In this document: positions 1-7,725 of the stretch, one piece after another
How positions within the stretch are numbered: the stretch's first letter is position 1
How the letters are laid out: each line of letters starts with the position of its first letter
NCBI RefSeq assembly: GCF_023516505.1
Contig: NZ_JAMGBB010000001.1
Span: 1,054,001 to 1,118,000 of the forward strand
Direction of reading: 5' to 3'
Length of the DNA stretch: 64,000 bases
DNA from: Sphingomonas brevis
GTDB lineage: Bacteria > Pseudomonadota > Alphaproteobacteria > Sphingomonadales > Sphingomonadaceae
Notes under the pieces: model-generated
The model's database searches: none
Told to the model about the DNA's origin: nothing
Seen by the model: the letters and a program-made list of their open reading frames with translations, nothing else
Translations under genes and position numbers: made by a program

Positions 1-209
1 ACCCGGACGATCAGGAGAGGGACCTTCCGAACATCGCCGCCGCGAAGTGCTTGGCCGTTCGTTATGCGGGCGAACTCATATGCGAGGAAGCGGAGAGTTT
101 TTGGGATGATGCCGAGTTTAGCATGATCGTAATGAACGAAGCGGGGCTGATACTTTTCACCCTCACCTTGACGGGATTGGAAGCGCCCGCACTTCGTTCT
201 GCTTCCTGA
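1..209 (+). CDS. DUF6894-family protein, C-terminal part
   Basis: The window opens inside a gene whose last 68 codons are read in frame 3 and end at a TGA at 207-209. The peptide has the pattern of the DUF6894 family, short alphaproteobacterial proteins of unknown function: an acidic stretch (PDDQERDLPNIAAAK), a run resembling the family's AraeAlraarelL segment (CLAVRYAGELICEE), and the closing motif ending MNEAGLILFTLTL. The usual family length is about 70-90 residues, so only the first few residues are probably missing. No function can be read from the sequence. It lies just upstream of a repeat-rich stretch and shows no operon partner in the window. The family call rests on motif memory. 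Confidence 0.6.
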   Translation, partial: PDDQERDLPNIAAAKCLAVRYAGELICEEAESFWDDAEFSMIVMNEAGLILFTLTLTGLEAPALRSAS

Positions 210-256
210 TGCCCCAGTGACGTTTACTCCCGGATACGACTACACGCAGAGATGCG

Positions 257-310
257 CTAATGGCAGCTTGGGTCGTTAGGGGCCGTTATGGGCGGAAAGC
301 GGACAATGGC
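257..310. repeat. Degenerate copy of the 5-kb palindromic repeat
   Basis: CTAATGGC (257-264) is mirrored by GCCGTTAT (282-289) around a TTGGGTCG core. A second half-copy follows at 291-307 (GCGGAAAGCGGACAATG). The same core and arms recur at 607-640, 3216-3249, 4830-4860 and 4862-4895. It looks like a REP-type extragenic palindrome; this copy is partly decayed. Confidence 0.55.
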
Positions 311-337
311 GTCGCCATTTGCTCCAAGTTCAGAAGG

Positions 338-484
338 TTACGGACCGTATCGCCTGATGCTCCGCCTCACCATTGCATCAACAGCATCTTCCGCGCGATG
401 GGCGTCATCGAGAACGCGAAGCGCTTCCCTCTCCAATCTCTCACCGCGCTGCTCAGCGGTTTCCAATGTCCGTTTCCTTGGCAT
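338..484 (-). CDS. Small charged hypothetical protein (48 aa)
   Basis: A 48-residue protein starting MPRKRTLETAEQRGER and ending in RRSIRRYGP. The start is supported by a near-perfect ribosome binding site, GGGAGG, five bases before the ATG on the minus strand. The peptide is highly charged and predicted helical, with alternating Glu and Arg (ERLEREALRVLDDAHRAED). There is no membrane segment or signal peptide. Longer readings of this frame run into the upstream repeat and are not credible. It has no recognisable family and no evident operon partner. A small coiled or regulatory protein is possible, but function is unknown. Confidence 0.55.
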   Translation of the reverse strand: MPRKRTLETAEQRGERLEREALRVLDDAHRAEDAVDAMVRRSIRRYGP

Positions 485-503
485 ACAGGCCTCCCAATCA
501 TAA

Positions 504-587
504 ACGCTCCCGGAACGATTTGGCCGCATCTCCTTCACTGGCCGCGATCCGGGGACGCGAGTGGAAGTTCGGCGCGGCCAAAGCTGA
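504..587 (+). pseudogene. Remnant of a histidine-kinase 3' end
   Basis: After a stop at 501-503 an open stretch ends in the residues RDPGTRVEVRRGQS followed by TGA. This closely matches the last residues of the complete kinase at 2168-3196 (KPGTLVEVRHGQS). The match continues past the stop codon for about 50 bases into shared non-coding DNA. No ATP-binding or H-box residues are present upstream, so this is the detached tail of a related kinase, or a repeat unit that has carried a gene end with it. It is not a functional gene. Confidence 0.5.
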
Positions 588-640
588 GGCAACAATCTAC
601 GGCTCGCTAATGTCCGCCTTGGGTCGAAAGCGGTCATTGG
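549..640 (+). repeat. About 92-base repeat, copy A (kinase tail plus palindrome)
   Basis: This copy aligns with 3158-3249: both contain the kinase C-terminal codons, the shared stretch GTGGAAGTTCGGC, CGGCCAAAGCTGAGGCAA, and then an AATGTCCGCCTTGGG palindrome. In this copy the palindrome arms are CTAATGTCCGC (from 607) and GCGGTCATTGG (to 640), with two mismatches. Copies A and B are in the same orientation, 2.6 kb apart. Confidence 0.7.
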
Positions 641-829
641 CAATTGCCGCTTCCGTGGCTCGTAACTGCCATTCGCGCCTCTAGCTCTGGAACTCGCGCA
701 AGACTGCACTTACCGTTCGTCATACGCCCGGTATTCACCTTCGGACTGGACCTGGCGGGCCTGGCCAAAAGGAAAGGGCCGCGGCTTTCACCACGACCCT
801 CCTTACTCGCAATACGCGCTCAATCGGTA

Positions 830-1444
830 CTAGTAGCCGCGATACGCTACCTGGTTGCGGTTGATGTTAACGTCGGTCACCTGGCCGCGGGTGCTGACTT
901 TGCAAGTGAAGCGCAGGTCGGCCGCCTGGTTGGCGTAGGCATTCTGGCCGTTGTAGCCATTGTAATAGCCTTGGTTGTTGTAGCCATAGGCGCGACCCGA
1001 ATTGGCAACGCCCGAAACTCTCAGGCTGCCGTTATTGCGCCGTTCGACATTGGTGATGCCGAGGACATGGCCCTGGGCAACATAGCCATTGGCATAGCCC
1101 TGCTGATAGCCGTTGTTCGCATAGCCATTGTTATAGCCATAGCCCGGCTGGCCGCGGTAATTGCCGCTGATGCGCTGTTCGGCGGCGGCAGCGCACATGC
1201 CGACTGCGGCGCGCTGGCTGGTCTGGCCATAGCCATAGTTGCCTTGCGGATATTGGCCGTAGCCGTAAGCGCCCTGGGGATACTGGCCGTAACCGCCGCC
1301 AGTCACCGAATTGATGATCGCGCCAACGATGCCAGTGTTCGGGTTGCCATAAGGGTAGGGCTGCTGGGCCGAAACGGGCGAAGCGATCGTCAAGGCCGCT
1401 GCAAGACCGGCGGTGCCGATCAGGGCTCTTGATAGGTTGGTCAT
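830..1444 (-). CDS. Secreted Gly/Tyr/Gln/Asn-rich protein, paralogue of 36096-36725
   Basis: A 204-residue exported protein. The start at 1444 is preceded by AGGAGCTATATT, an ideal ribosome site, and gives a clean signal peptide ending SPVSAQ. The mature protein is low-complexity, with repeats such as GQYPQGAYGYGQYPQGNYGYGQ and NNGYANNGYQQGYANGY. A conserved C-terminal block follows: V.RRNNGSLRVSG, then LRFTCKVSTRGQVTDV and INRNQVAYRGY. Two cysteines, one in MCAAAAEQR and one in RFTCKV, could form a disulfide in the periplasm. The same layout occurs in the protein at 36096-36725, so the two are paralogues. Function is unknown; the composition suggests a flexible surface or periplasmic protein. 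It is monocistronic here. Confidence 0.8.
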   Translation of the reverse strand: MTNLSRALIGTAGLAAALTIASPVSAQQPYPYGNPNTGIVGAIINSVTGGGYGQYPQGAYGYGQYPQGNYGYGQTSQRAAVGMCAAAAEQRISGNYRGQPGYGYNNGYANNGYQQGYANGYVAQGHVLGITNVERRNNGSLRVSGVANSGRAYGYNNQGYYNGYNGQNAYANQAADLRFTCKVSTRGQVTDVNINRNQVAYRGY

Positions 1445-1821
1445 AATATAGCTCCTAAACATGCAAAATAGCGTGTCTATTCTGTCAATAGAACGAAGTT
1501 AGGCGTGTTTAGATGCATGGACGGTGAATTTAAAACTAGCTCGCCGTTCATCAAATCCATTTAAACATTTTTAGAAGAATTGACCAATTGTTTGCTGATT
1601 TTGGCCAATCTGCCGTGCATTCGGTCAAAATTGTTCTCGGCATGCCATAGAAATTCTTGCTGATTTCCCCGCATCATCCCGGAGATTGCCGAAGATCTCT
1701 CCGGGCTCATCGAGATGACGCAACGAATGATAGTTCAATCCGTTAGTAACGCATCACCACTCACACAGCTGGGCCTTGGTGCTGGAGAGACGTGGCACGC
1801 TCCCCGCTCACGGAGCGCGCA
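1445..1821. other. Intergenic region with one strong stem-loop
   Basis: These 377 bases separate two divergent genes and are more AT-rich than their neighbours. I see no credible gene. The only structure is a perfect 8-base stem at 1678-1705 (CCCGGAGA paired with TCTCCGGG, 12-base loop) without a following T-run. It may be a structured 5' leader of the receiver gene downstream, or chance. No convincing promoter boxes could be assigned. Confidence 0.4.
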
Positions 1822-2175
1822 ATGCATGCACTCATCATTGAAGACGAATCGCTGATCGCCATGGCGATAGAGGAAGCGCTGCGCGACTGCGGTTTCACGT
1901 CGTTCGATATTGCCGCTTCGGCGGAAGAGGCGGTCGCGGCTGCCGCACGCAAATGCCCCGACCTGATCACAGCCGATGTCGAACTAAGGCCGGGCTGCGG
2001 AATCACAGCGGTTCAGTCGATTTGTTCTGAAAGGCCGATACCTGTCCTGTTCATCACGGGAAGTCCCGGGGAAGTCAGGCTGAGAATGCCCGGGCATGCG
2101 CTGGTGGAGAAGCCATTTGACGCCGGTCCCATTAAGGAAGCAATCATGCTGACAATGGACAACGAAGATGGTTGA
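1822..2175 (+). CDS. Single-domain response regulator
   Basis: A 117-residue receiver domain with no output domain. Visible active-site residues are the acidic pair D8/E9 (IIEDES), the phospho-acceptor D52 (ITADVEL), T79 (FITGSP) and K97 (VEKPF), which is the complete set for phosphorylation. The start at 1822 follows GGAGCG and gives the canonical MHALIIEDE opening; an upstream start would add ten atypical residues. The stop overlaps the start of the histidine kinase by eight bases, so the two are almost certainly cotranscribed and act together. Such stand-alone receivers in alphaproteobacteria often act as phosphate sinks or shuttles. The signal is unknown. Confidence 0.88.
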   Translation: MHALIIEDESLIAMAIEEALRDCGFTSFDIAASAEEAVAAAARKCPDLITADVELRPGCGITAVQSICSERPIPVLFITGSPGEVRLRMPGHALVEKPFDAGPIKEAIMLTMDNEDG

Positions 2176-3196
2176 GCCAATGCCGCTCCCAAACGAGACA
2201 GTGACCACTCTCGCCACGGCCCTCGTCACGTCATCAAAGGCGCCCCTGCTCCTGCTGGACGACAATGTCGTCGTCATCGGCGCAAGCACCTCATTCTGCA
2301 ACGCCTTCAATCTCGATCCGCTGACCATCGCCAACCGCAAGCTGGCCGATCTCGGAGCGGGCGAATGGGACGTTCCGCAACTCAACTCCCTGCTCCTGGC
2401 GACCATTGCGGGAGCAGCAGAGATTGAAGCCTATGAGATGGACCTTGTCCGCAAAGGCAAGGAGACCTGCCGCCTTATATTGAGCGCTCACAAACTCGAC
2501 TATTTCGACACTGACAAGGTGCGCGTCGTGCTTGCCGCGACGGACGTCACGCCGGCGCGTTTGGCTGAAAAGCAAAAGGACGACCTTGTGCGCGAGAAGC
2601 AGGTGCTGCTGCAGGAGCTTCAGCACCGCGTTGCCAACAGCCTGCAGATCATTGCAAGCGTATTGATGCAAAGCGCGCGACGGGTCCAATCAGAGGAGAC
2701 GCGTCTGCATCTTCAGGATGCGCATAGCCGGGTCATGTCGATCGCGATGCTTCAAAAGCAGTTGGCGGTCACCCAGCTGAAATCCGTTGAACTGCGGGCC
2801 TATTTCACGGATCTGTGCCGAAGCATTTCTGCGTCCATGATTGACGATCCAAAGCGGCTCACGCTCGAGGCGGTCGTGGACGATACGAGCACAAACTCTG
2901 ACGTGTCGGTTAGCATGGGCCTGATCGTTACGGAGTTGGTGATCAACGCGATCAAGCATGCGTTCCCGGATCGGACCGCTAGCGGGAAGATCATCGTGTC
3001 ATTTGCTTCAGACGGGGGAGCCTGGCTTCTGTCCGTTGCGGATAATGGAACGGGAATGCCGGTCGGCAAGAAGCGCGGAAAGCCCGGCCTTGGCACCGGG
3101 ATCGTCGAAGCCTTGTCCAAGCAACTCGACGCGAGCGTGACCGTGCTTGACGCGAAACCGGGTACGCTGGTGGAAGTTCGGCACGGCCAAAGCTGA
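2168..3196 (+). CDS. PAS/HisKA_2-type sensor histidine kinase
   Basis: 342 residues with no transmembrane segment, so the kinase is cytosolic. The N-terminal ~130 residues resemble a PAS sensor (LLLLDDNVVVIGAS). A linker helix leads to the H-box LLQELQHRVANSLQ, with the phospho-accepting H153 in the HRVxNSLQ form typical of the HisKA_2 family (PF07568). The ATPase domain shows the N-box around N260 (TELVINAIKHAF), DNG at 292-294, and GLGTGIV. It starts inside the end of the receiver gene (overlap 2168-2175), making a two-gene signalling unit. HisKA_2 kinases in this group often feed the general stress response, but no PhyR or EcfG gene is nearby, so that role is not supported here. Its 3' end lies in a duplicated segment. 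Confidence 0.9.
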   Translation: MVEPMPLPNETVTTLATALVTSSKAPLLLLDDNVVVIGASTSFCNAFNLDPLTIANRKLADLGAGEWDVPQLNSLLLATIAGAAEIEAYEMDLVRKGKETCRLILSAHKLDYFDTDKVRVVLAATDVTPARLAEKQKDDLVREKQVLLQELQHRVANSLQIIASVLMQSARRVQSEETRLHLQDAHSRVMSIAMLQKQLAVTQLKSVELRAYFTDLCRSISASMIDDPKRLTLEAVVDDTSTNSDVSVSMGLIVTELVINAIKHAFPDRTASGKIIVSFASDGGAWLLSVADNGTGMPVGKKRGKPGLGTGIVEALSKQLDASVTVLDAKPGTLVEVRHGQS

Positions 3197-3249
3197 GGCA
3201 ATAATCCTCGGCTGGCCAATGTCCGCCTTGGGCGGATAGCGGTCGGTAC
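3158..3249 (+). repeat. About 92-base repeat, copy B
   Basis: The partner of 549-640. This copy begins inside the last codons of the histidine kinase and runs past its TGA at 3194-3196 into the AATGTCCGCCTTGGGCGG palindrome. The right arm has diverged (GCGGTCGGT). Because the match crosses the stop codon, the repeat is a duplicated segment rather than conserved protein sequence alone. Confidence 0.7.
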
Positions 3250-3383
3250 GCTGACCCAACATGAGTCATAGAGTTCAAGGCAGTTTGGGTGTAATGCACC
3301 GCGTATCGGGCGACGCCGTACTTCGAGCATCCGCCCGGCTGAGAGACTAGCCGCGCTCCCGCTAGCTTTGTGGGAGACATAGA

Positions 3384-3581
3384 ATGTCTACTGAGGATTC
3401 CGGTTACTATCGAGCTCGCGCAATCGAGGAGCGCGCCCGTGCCGCCGAATGTGACGACCGGAGCATCGCCGGCATCCATCTCGAATTGGCGGCGAAATAT
3501 GAAGCCTTGGCGAAGGTAGCCAATATTCAACCAACCTTACGGCCTGGTTGGGAAGGCATGGCACACGCTCAGCCCGCCTGA
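3384..3581 (+). CDS. Small helical hypothetical protein (65 aa)
   Basis: A 65-residue soluble protein preceded by GGGAGACATAGA, a good ribosome site. The body (YYRARAIEERARAAECDD, then HLELAAKYEALA) is an Arg/Glu/Ala-rich helical hairpin of a kind I have seen in many small alphaproteobacterial proteins with a YYrrRa...ELA..Y pattern. No catalytic motif is present. It is downstream of, but 187 bases away from, the kinase gene and probably has its own promoter. The last residues (EGMAHAQPA) are unstructured. Function is unknown. Confidence 0.65.
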   Translation: MSTEDSGYYRARAIEERARAAECDDRSIAGIHLELAAKYEALAKVANIQPTLRPGWEGMAHAQPA

Positions 3582-3977
3582 GTGAGGATTGCCCAACACC
3601 ACCGGATACGGCGCGTCGGAAATGTAAAAAGGGCCGCCGAAGCGACCCCAAGTATGGATGACGTGCCCGAGAACAGGAGGGAGCGTCCGCCATGGGTCAG
3701 CGAACATTCGCCCAATTTCCGGAATGGCTGGAAATCAGAATAGCTCTTTCATCACGGGCAGCGCGCCGAGCACAAACGGCCCCGCCGGAGTGCTAACTGG
3801 GTTGAGTGGAGGCCGCGCTGGCGCCCCGGCCGCAACCCCTTTATCCCTGGAACCGTTGAATGAGGTGCTACCAGTCGCAAGACGGTTCTAGGCGAGCACC
3901 AAACGCCTTCTTCCTATCTTTAACGTCTCCTAGCCAACAGGCGCCAATTGTGACGCCTGGAAACGAAGGAACACATC
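3582..3977. other. Intergenic stretch, no supported gene
   Basis: 396 bases between two small plus-strand genes. Short open frames exist here but have no ribosome site and no protein-like composition. The end, just before 3978, supplies the ribosome site GAAGGA of the cold-shock-like gene. No repeat of the local palindrome family and no terminator could be identified. Confidence 0.4.
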
Positions 3978-4187
3978 ATGAAAACTTTTGGCACCGTCAA
4001 TTCGTTCGACGTCGATCAGGGCCGTGGCTCGATCAAGCCGGAGGTCGGCGGCGACAATCTGCCGTTCGAGAGAAGCGCCTTTAAGTGGGACATCAAGGCA
4101 AGCCCGCCCAAGACAGGCCAGCGCCTGTCCTATGAGGTCGGCACGAAGGACAACAAGCCCTGCGCGCTGAATCTCGAAACGATCTAA
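3978..4187 (+). CDS. Degenerate cold-shock-domain protein
   Basis: A 69-residue single-domain protein with the cold-shock fold pattern: FGTVNSFDVDQGRGSIKPE, then a GGDN turn, then ERSAF and a closing GQRLSYEV strand. Classic family members have KGFGFI (RNP1) and VFVHFS (RNP2). Here these read GRGSIK and LPFERS, so most of the aromatic residues that stack on RNA bases are missing. The start is set by GAAGGA ten bases upstream. It is followed at once by an intrinsic terminator (4196-4225), so it is transcribed alone. Its nucleic-acid binding is probably altered or weaker than usual. Confidence 0.8.
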   Translation: MKTFGTVNSFDVDQGRGSIKPEVGGDNLPFERSAFKWDIKASPPKTGQRLSYEVGTKDNKPCALNLETI

Positions 4188-4195
4188 GCTAATGA

Positions 4196-4225
4196 GGCGG
4201 GAGTAAGACCTCCCGCCTTCTCTTT
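4196..4225 (+). terminator. Intrinsic terminator of the cold-shock-like gene
   Basis: A perfect 8-base stem (GGCGGGAG at 4196-4203, CTCCCGCC at 4210-4217) with a six-base loop is followed by TTCTCTTT, nine bases after the stop codon. Confidence 0.85.
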
Positions 4226-4252
4226 CTGCGGAATATCCACAAACAGCCAACC

Positions 4253-4705
4253 TCAGGAGTGGACGGGTTCCCGGGCACGTTCTGCCGAAAATCCAGCGGT
4301 CACCTCTCCCTTGTGAGCGGCGAACGCAGCTAGGACCTCCTCTGTTTCCTGTTTGGCAACCTTGAAAAGATCGAGCGTGCGTCCAAGCTCAGCGGCAACT
4401 TCATCGAATTGCGCGGGAGAAATCTTGAGATCGCGGTGGGCAGCTTCCAAGCCAAGGGGAGTGCTTCCGGGTTTTGTAGCCGTGTATTGAAATGGTCCGC
4501 CCGCAACATTGCATACCCACAGAGTGCGCATGAATTTAAGGCCTGGGAGCCTGGCCAAGTTGTTACTGTGCCATTCGCGCAAGGCAGGATTCTCTGACTC
4601 CTGGCCGACGATCGGGTTAACCACCAGTTGATTGCTGAAGTGATCGACAACCGCGGCGATGGCAAATGCGCCTCCGAGGCGCTCGTACAGGCTTTTTTCT
4701 GTCAT
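4253..4705 (-). CDS. Truncated haemoglobin (group I-like)
   Basis: A 150-residue haem protein of the 2/2 globin family. Features seen are the N-terminal SLYERLGG motif, the AIAAVVDHF helix B start with F23, the GG pair of VAGGPFQYTA, the proximal haem ligand H90 (LEAAHRDLKIS), and the helical tail EEVLAAFAAHKGEV. Group I members bind O2 or NO and often detoxify nitric oxide. The distal pocket cannot be assigned with certainty by eye. The C-terminal ~15 residues (SAERAREPVHS) are an extension. It converges on the cold-shock-like gene and is monocistronic. No NO-responsive regulator is adjacent. Confidence 0.85.
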   Translation of the reverse strand: MTEKSLYERLGGAFAIAAVVDHFSNQLVVNPIVGQESENPALREWHSNNLARLPGLKFMRTLWVCNVAGGPFQYTATKPGSTPLGLEAAHRDLKISPAQFDEVAAELGRTLDLFKVAKQETEEVLAAFAAHKGEVTAGFSAERAREPVHS

Positions 4706-4829
4706 TTTTGGGCACCTCGTGAGGCGTTCCTGGCGGCAAGGGAAATGCGGCTGTCGCGCCTCGGCCCATTGTTAACGCCCAGTATTGCTTTTTGGCTCCG
4801 GGATGCAGCCCCCCGGCTACGGTTGAATG

Positions 4830-4895
4830 AATGTCCGTTTGGGTGGAAATCAGACGTTAGGCTAATGGCAGCTTTGGGTCGAAACCCGCCATTAG
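4830..4895. repeat. Two adjacent palindromic repeat copies in the 4706-5152 gap
   Basis: Copy one (4830-4860) runs AATGTCCGTTTGGGTGG to CAGACGTTAG. Copy two (4862-4895) has perfect 8-base arms, CTAATGGC and GCCATTAG, around GCTTTGGGTCGAAACC. These belong to the same family as 257, 607 and 3216. The rest of the 447-base gap between the haemoglobin and helicase genes holds no gene I can support. Confidence 0.75.
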
Positions 4896-5152
4896 GATGA
4901 GACTGGACAAAACAGGAACGATCGGTTAGCTACAAACTGACTGTACGCCCTCGCACACCAGCTTCGCTTGGCGAGGAAGAGCGGAATGTTAGTAAGAATT
5001 CGCTCGATGTCAGTTTCCGTAACCCCCGATTCAAATTTGCGTCACCACCAAGTCTCACGCTTGCCTTGACATTTTGCCCCTGATCCCTGTAGCGCGCCCC
5101 CGGCGCGGTACCGCTTGTGCGGCGCGCCTTCACTTTTTTTCCGGACTATTCA

Positions 5153-6502
5153 ATGCCTTTTGCCGATCTCGGCCTTTCCGACCAATTGCTGCGTGCTGTC
5201 ACTGACAGCGGCTATGATGTGCCAACTCCGATCCAGAAGGGGGCCATCCCTCCCGTGTTGATGGGCAAGGATCTGATTGGCATCGCCCAGACCGGCACTG
5301 GCAAGACGGCCAGCTTCGTGTTGCCGATGATCGACATATTGGCGGAGGGTCGCAGCCGAGCGCGCATGCCGCGCTCGCTAATCCTCGAACCGACCCGCGA
5401 ACTCGCCGCCCAGGTCGCCGAGAATTTCGAAAAATATGGCAAATATCACAAACTCTCCATGGCCCTGCTGATCGGCGGCGTGCAGATGGGCGACCAGGTT
5501 AAAGCGCTCGAAAAGGGAGTCGACGTCCTGATCGCGACGCCGGGCCGCCTGATGGACCTGTTCAGCCGCGGCAAGATTCTGCTGACCGACTGCAACCTGC
5601 TGGTGATCGACGAAGCCGACCGGATGCTCGACATGGGTTTCATCCCGGACATCGAGGAAATCTGGACCAAGCTGCCAAAGGCACGGCAAACCCTGCTGTT
5701 CTCGGCGACCATGCCGCCGCCGATCAAGAAGCTGGCCGACAAATTCCTGAGCGATCCGAAGACGATCGAGGTCGCCCGCCCGGCGACCGCCAACATCAAT
5801 ATCGAGCAGCGGCTCGTCATTACACGCGGCGACAAGAAGCGCGACCTGCTGCGCACGATCCTCCGCGGAGAGGAATTCAAGAACGCAATTGTCTTCTGCA
5901 ACAAGAAGACCACTGTGCGTGAGCTCTACACCAGCCTCAAGCGCTCGGGCTTTGCGGTCGGCCAGATCCAGGGCGACATGGACCAGAGTGACCGCATCGC
6001 AGAATTCGACCGGTTCAAGAAGGACGAGATCACTATCCTCGTCGCGTCCGACGTCGCCGCGCGCGGCCTCGACGTCAAAGGCGTCAGCCACGTCATCAAC
6101 TTCGACGTTCCGTGGCAGCCCGACGATTATATCCACCGCATCGGCCGAACCGGCCGCGCCGGGGCCAAAGGCATCGCTATCACCCTGGCAACGCGCGAGG
6201 ACGGCGAGGCCGTAGCGGCGATCGAGAAGCTGACCGGCATCAAGCTGCCGCGGGTCGATGGCGAAAAATCGGAGGCTACTCCGGCCGAGGAACCCCGTCG
6301 CCAGGAGCCACGCCGTACTGAGCCTCCGGCCAAGGGCCGTGGCCGTTCGCCGACCAAGCCCGAGTCCAAGCCGCGCGAGCCGATCGTCCAGGAGGAAAGG
6401 CCGGTCGCCGCCAAGTCCAGGAAGGCTGCATCGCCGCTTCCCGATGGCGATGGCGACTGGAACGGACCGGTCCCGGGTTTCCTCTCATTTGGCGCATTAT
6501 AG
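5153..6502 (+). CDS. DEAD-box ATP-dependent RNA helicase (RhlE-like)
   Basis: 449 residues with the full helicase core: a Q motif (YDVPTPIQ, ~21-28), Walker A AQTGTGKT (45-52), PTREL (80-84), TPGRLMD, DEAD (153-156), SAT (184-186), ARGLDV and HRIGRTGRAG. It unwinds RNA duplexes in ribosome assembly or mRNA turnover. After the core, about 80 residues are rich in Pro, Arg, Lys and Glu (RRQEPRRTEPPAKGRGR), a disordered tail typical of RhlE-type enzymes. I chose the ATG at 5153 because the family begins MPFADLGLS; the frame stays open 12 codons upstream but that part is not helicase-like. It converges on tgt. Confidence 0.92.
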   Translation: MPFADLGLSDQLLRAVTDSGYDVPTPIQKGAIPPVLMGKDLIGIAQTGTGKTASFVLPMIDILAEGRSRARMPRSLILEPTRELAAQVAENFEKYGKYHKLSMALLIGGVQMGDQVKALEKGVDVLIATPGRLMDLFSRGKILLTDCNLLVIDEADRMLDMGFIPDIEEIWTKLPKARQTLLFSATMPPPIKKLADKFLSDPKTIEVARPATANINIEQRLVITRGDKKRDLLRTILRGEEFKNAIVFCNKKTTVRELYTSLKRSGFAVGQIQGDMDQSDRIAEFDRFKKDEITILVASDVAARGLDVKGVSHVINFDVPWQPDDYIHRIGRTGRAGAKGIAITLATREDGEAVAAIEKLTGIKLPRVDGEKSEATPAEEPRRQEPRRTEPPAKGRGRSPTKPESKPREPIVQEERPVAAKSRKAASPLPDGDGDWNGPVPGFLSFGAL

Positions 6503-6540
6503 CGCCCGACTTTCGGCAACCTTCTGCGGTTCGGCTCGGC

Positions 6541-7677
6541 CTAGGCCGCGGCTTTTCCCTTACGGTAGCGATCGAGAAACGACGCGGCATGGGCGATGAA
6601 CCGCCCTTCGCCGATCGCGTCGCGCAATCCCTGCATTAGCCGCTGATAAAAGCTCAAATTATGTTCGGTCATGAGCATCGCGCCCAGGATTTCGCCTGAC
6701 CGCACCAAGTGGTGGACATAGGCCCTGCTGTAGCCGGTGCAGGTCGGACAGTTGCAGTCTGGATCGAGCGGTTCCTGGTCCTCGGCAAAGCGGGCATTGC
6801 GGATGTTGATCGGCCCATCAGCGGTGAAAGCCTGGCCGGTCCGCCCGGAGCGCGTCGGCAGTACGCAATCGAACATATCGACCCCGCGTCGAACCGCCTC
6901 GACGATGTCATCAGGCTTGCCCACTCCCATCAGATAGCGCGGCTTGTCCACCGGCAGTTGGCCAGGCGCATAATCGAGCACCGCGCACATCGCGTCATGC
7001 CCTTCACCTACCGCCAGCCCGCCGATCGCATAGCCGTCAAAGCCGATGTCGATGAGCGCCTCGGCCGAGGCCTTGCGTAACGGCTCGTCCAGCCCGCCCT
7101 GCTGGATTCCAAACAACGCGGCCTTGGCGGCATGGTCGTCGCCGCCGTCGAACCCATCGCGGGACCGTTTCGCCCAGCGCATGGACCGCTCCATCGCTTC
7201 GGCGGCCTGGTCGCGCGTGGCCGTTGCCGGCACCAGCTGGTCGAACGCCATGACGATGTCGCTGCCCAACAGCCGCTGCACTTCCATCGATCGCTCCGGC
7301 GAAAGCATGTGCCGGCTTCCGTCGAGATGGCTGGCAAAGGCCACGCCTTCTTCGCTGACCTTGGTCAGCTCGCTGAGACTCATCACCTGATAGCCGCCGC
7401 TATCGGTCAGGATCGGCCGCTCCCAGTTCATGAGCCGATGAAGTCCGCCAAGTCTCGCTACCCGTTCAGCGCCCGGGCGGAGCATCAAATGATAGGTGTT
7501 GCCGAGGATGATGTCGGCGCCGGTCGCGCGGACGCTCTCTGGCTTCATCGCCTTGACCGTCGCAGCCGTGCCGACCGGCATGAAGGCCGGCGTGCGGATT
7601 TCGCCGCGCTGCATGGCGATCGTTCCTGCGCGCGCGGCGCCGTCGGTTGCGTGAATATCGAACTGGAAACGGGTCAT
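6541..7677 (-). CDS. tgt: tRNA-guanine transglycosylase
   Basis: 378 residues, the normal length. The enzyme swaps guanine-34 for preQ1 in tRNAs with GUN anticodons, the first tRNA step of queuosine synthesis. Visible residues are the general base D92 (DSGGYQ), the substrate-pocket GGLAVGE motif, the nucleophile D270 (MFDCVLPTR), and the zinc site CNCPTC (C308, C310, C313) with a following histidine (YVHHL). The queuosine partner queA lies 1.8 kb downstream on the same strand, separated by two plus-strand genes. The plus-strand frame opposite tgt is open for 198 codons but is a shadow. Confidence 0.96.
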   Translation of the reverse strand: MTRFQFDIHATDGAARAGTIAMQRGEIRTPAFMPVGTAATVKAMKPESVRATGADIILGNTYHLMLRPGAERVARLGGLHRLMNWERPILTDSGGYQVMSLSELTKVSEEGVAFASHLDGSRHMLSPERSMEVQRLLGSDIVMAFDQLVPATATRDQAAEAMERSMRWAKRSRDGFDGGDDHAAKAALFGIQQGGLDEPLRKASAEALIDIGFDGYAIGGLAVGEGHDAMCAVLDYAPGQLPVDKPRYLMGVGKPDDIVEAVRRGVDMFDCVLPTRSGRTGQAFTADGPINIRNARFAEDQEPLDPDCNCPTCTGYSRAYVHHLVRSGEILGAMLMTEHNLSFYQRLMQGLRDAIGEGRFIAHAASFLDRYRKGKAAA

Positions 7678-7725
7678 TGGCCGCGCTCCCTAGCCGCTCG
7701 CGAACGTCGCGGCTACAGCCCGTCC

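Noticed and set aside
644-1432. Long plus-strand open frame (262 codons) opposite the Gly/Tyr-rich gene
   Set aside because: It is antisense to a gene with a signal peptide and ribosome site. Its Ile/Val/Ala-rich content is what a Gly/Tyr/Asn repeat gives when read backwards.
3658-3891. Possible 77-residue plus-strand gene before the cold-shock-like gene
   Set aside because: No ribosome site, no protein-like periodicity, no recognised motif.
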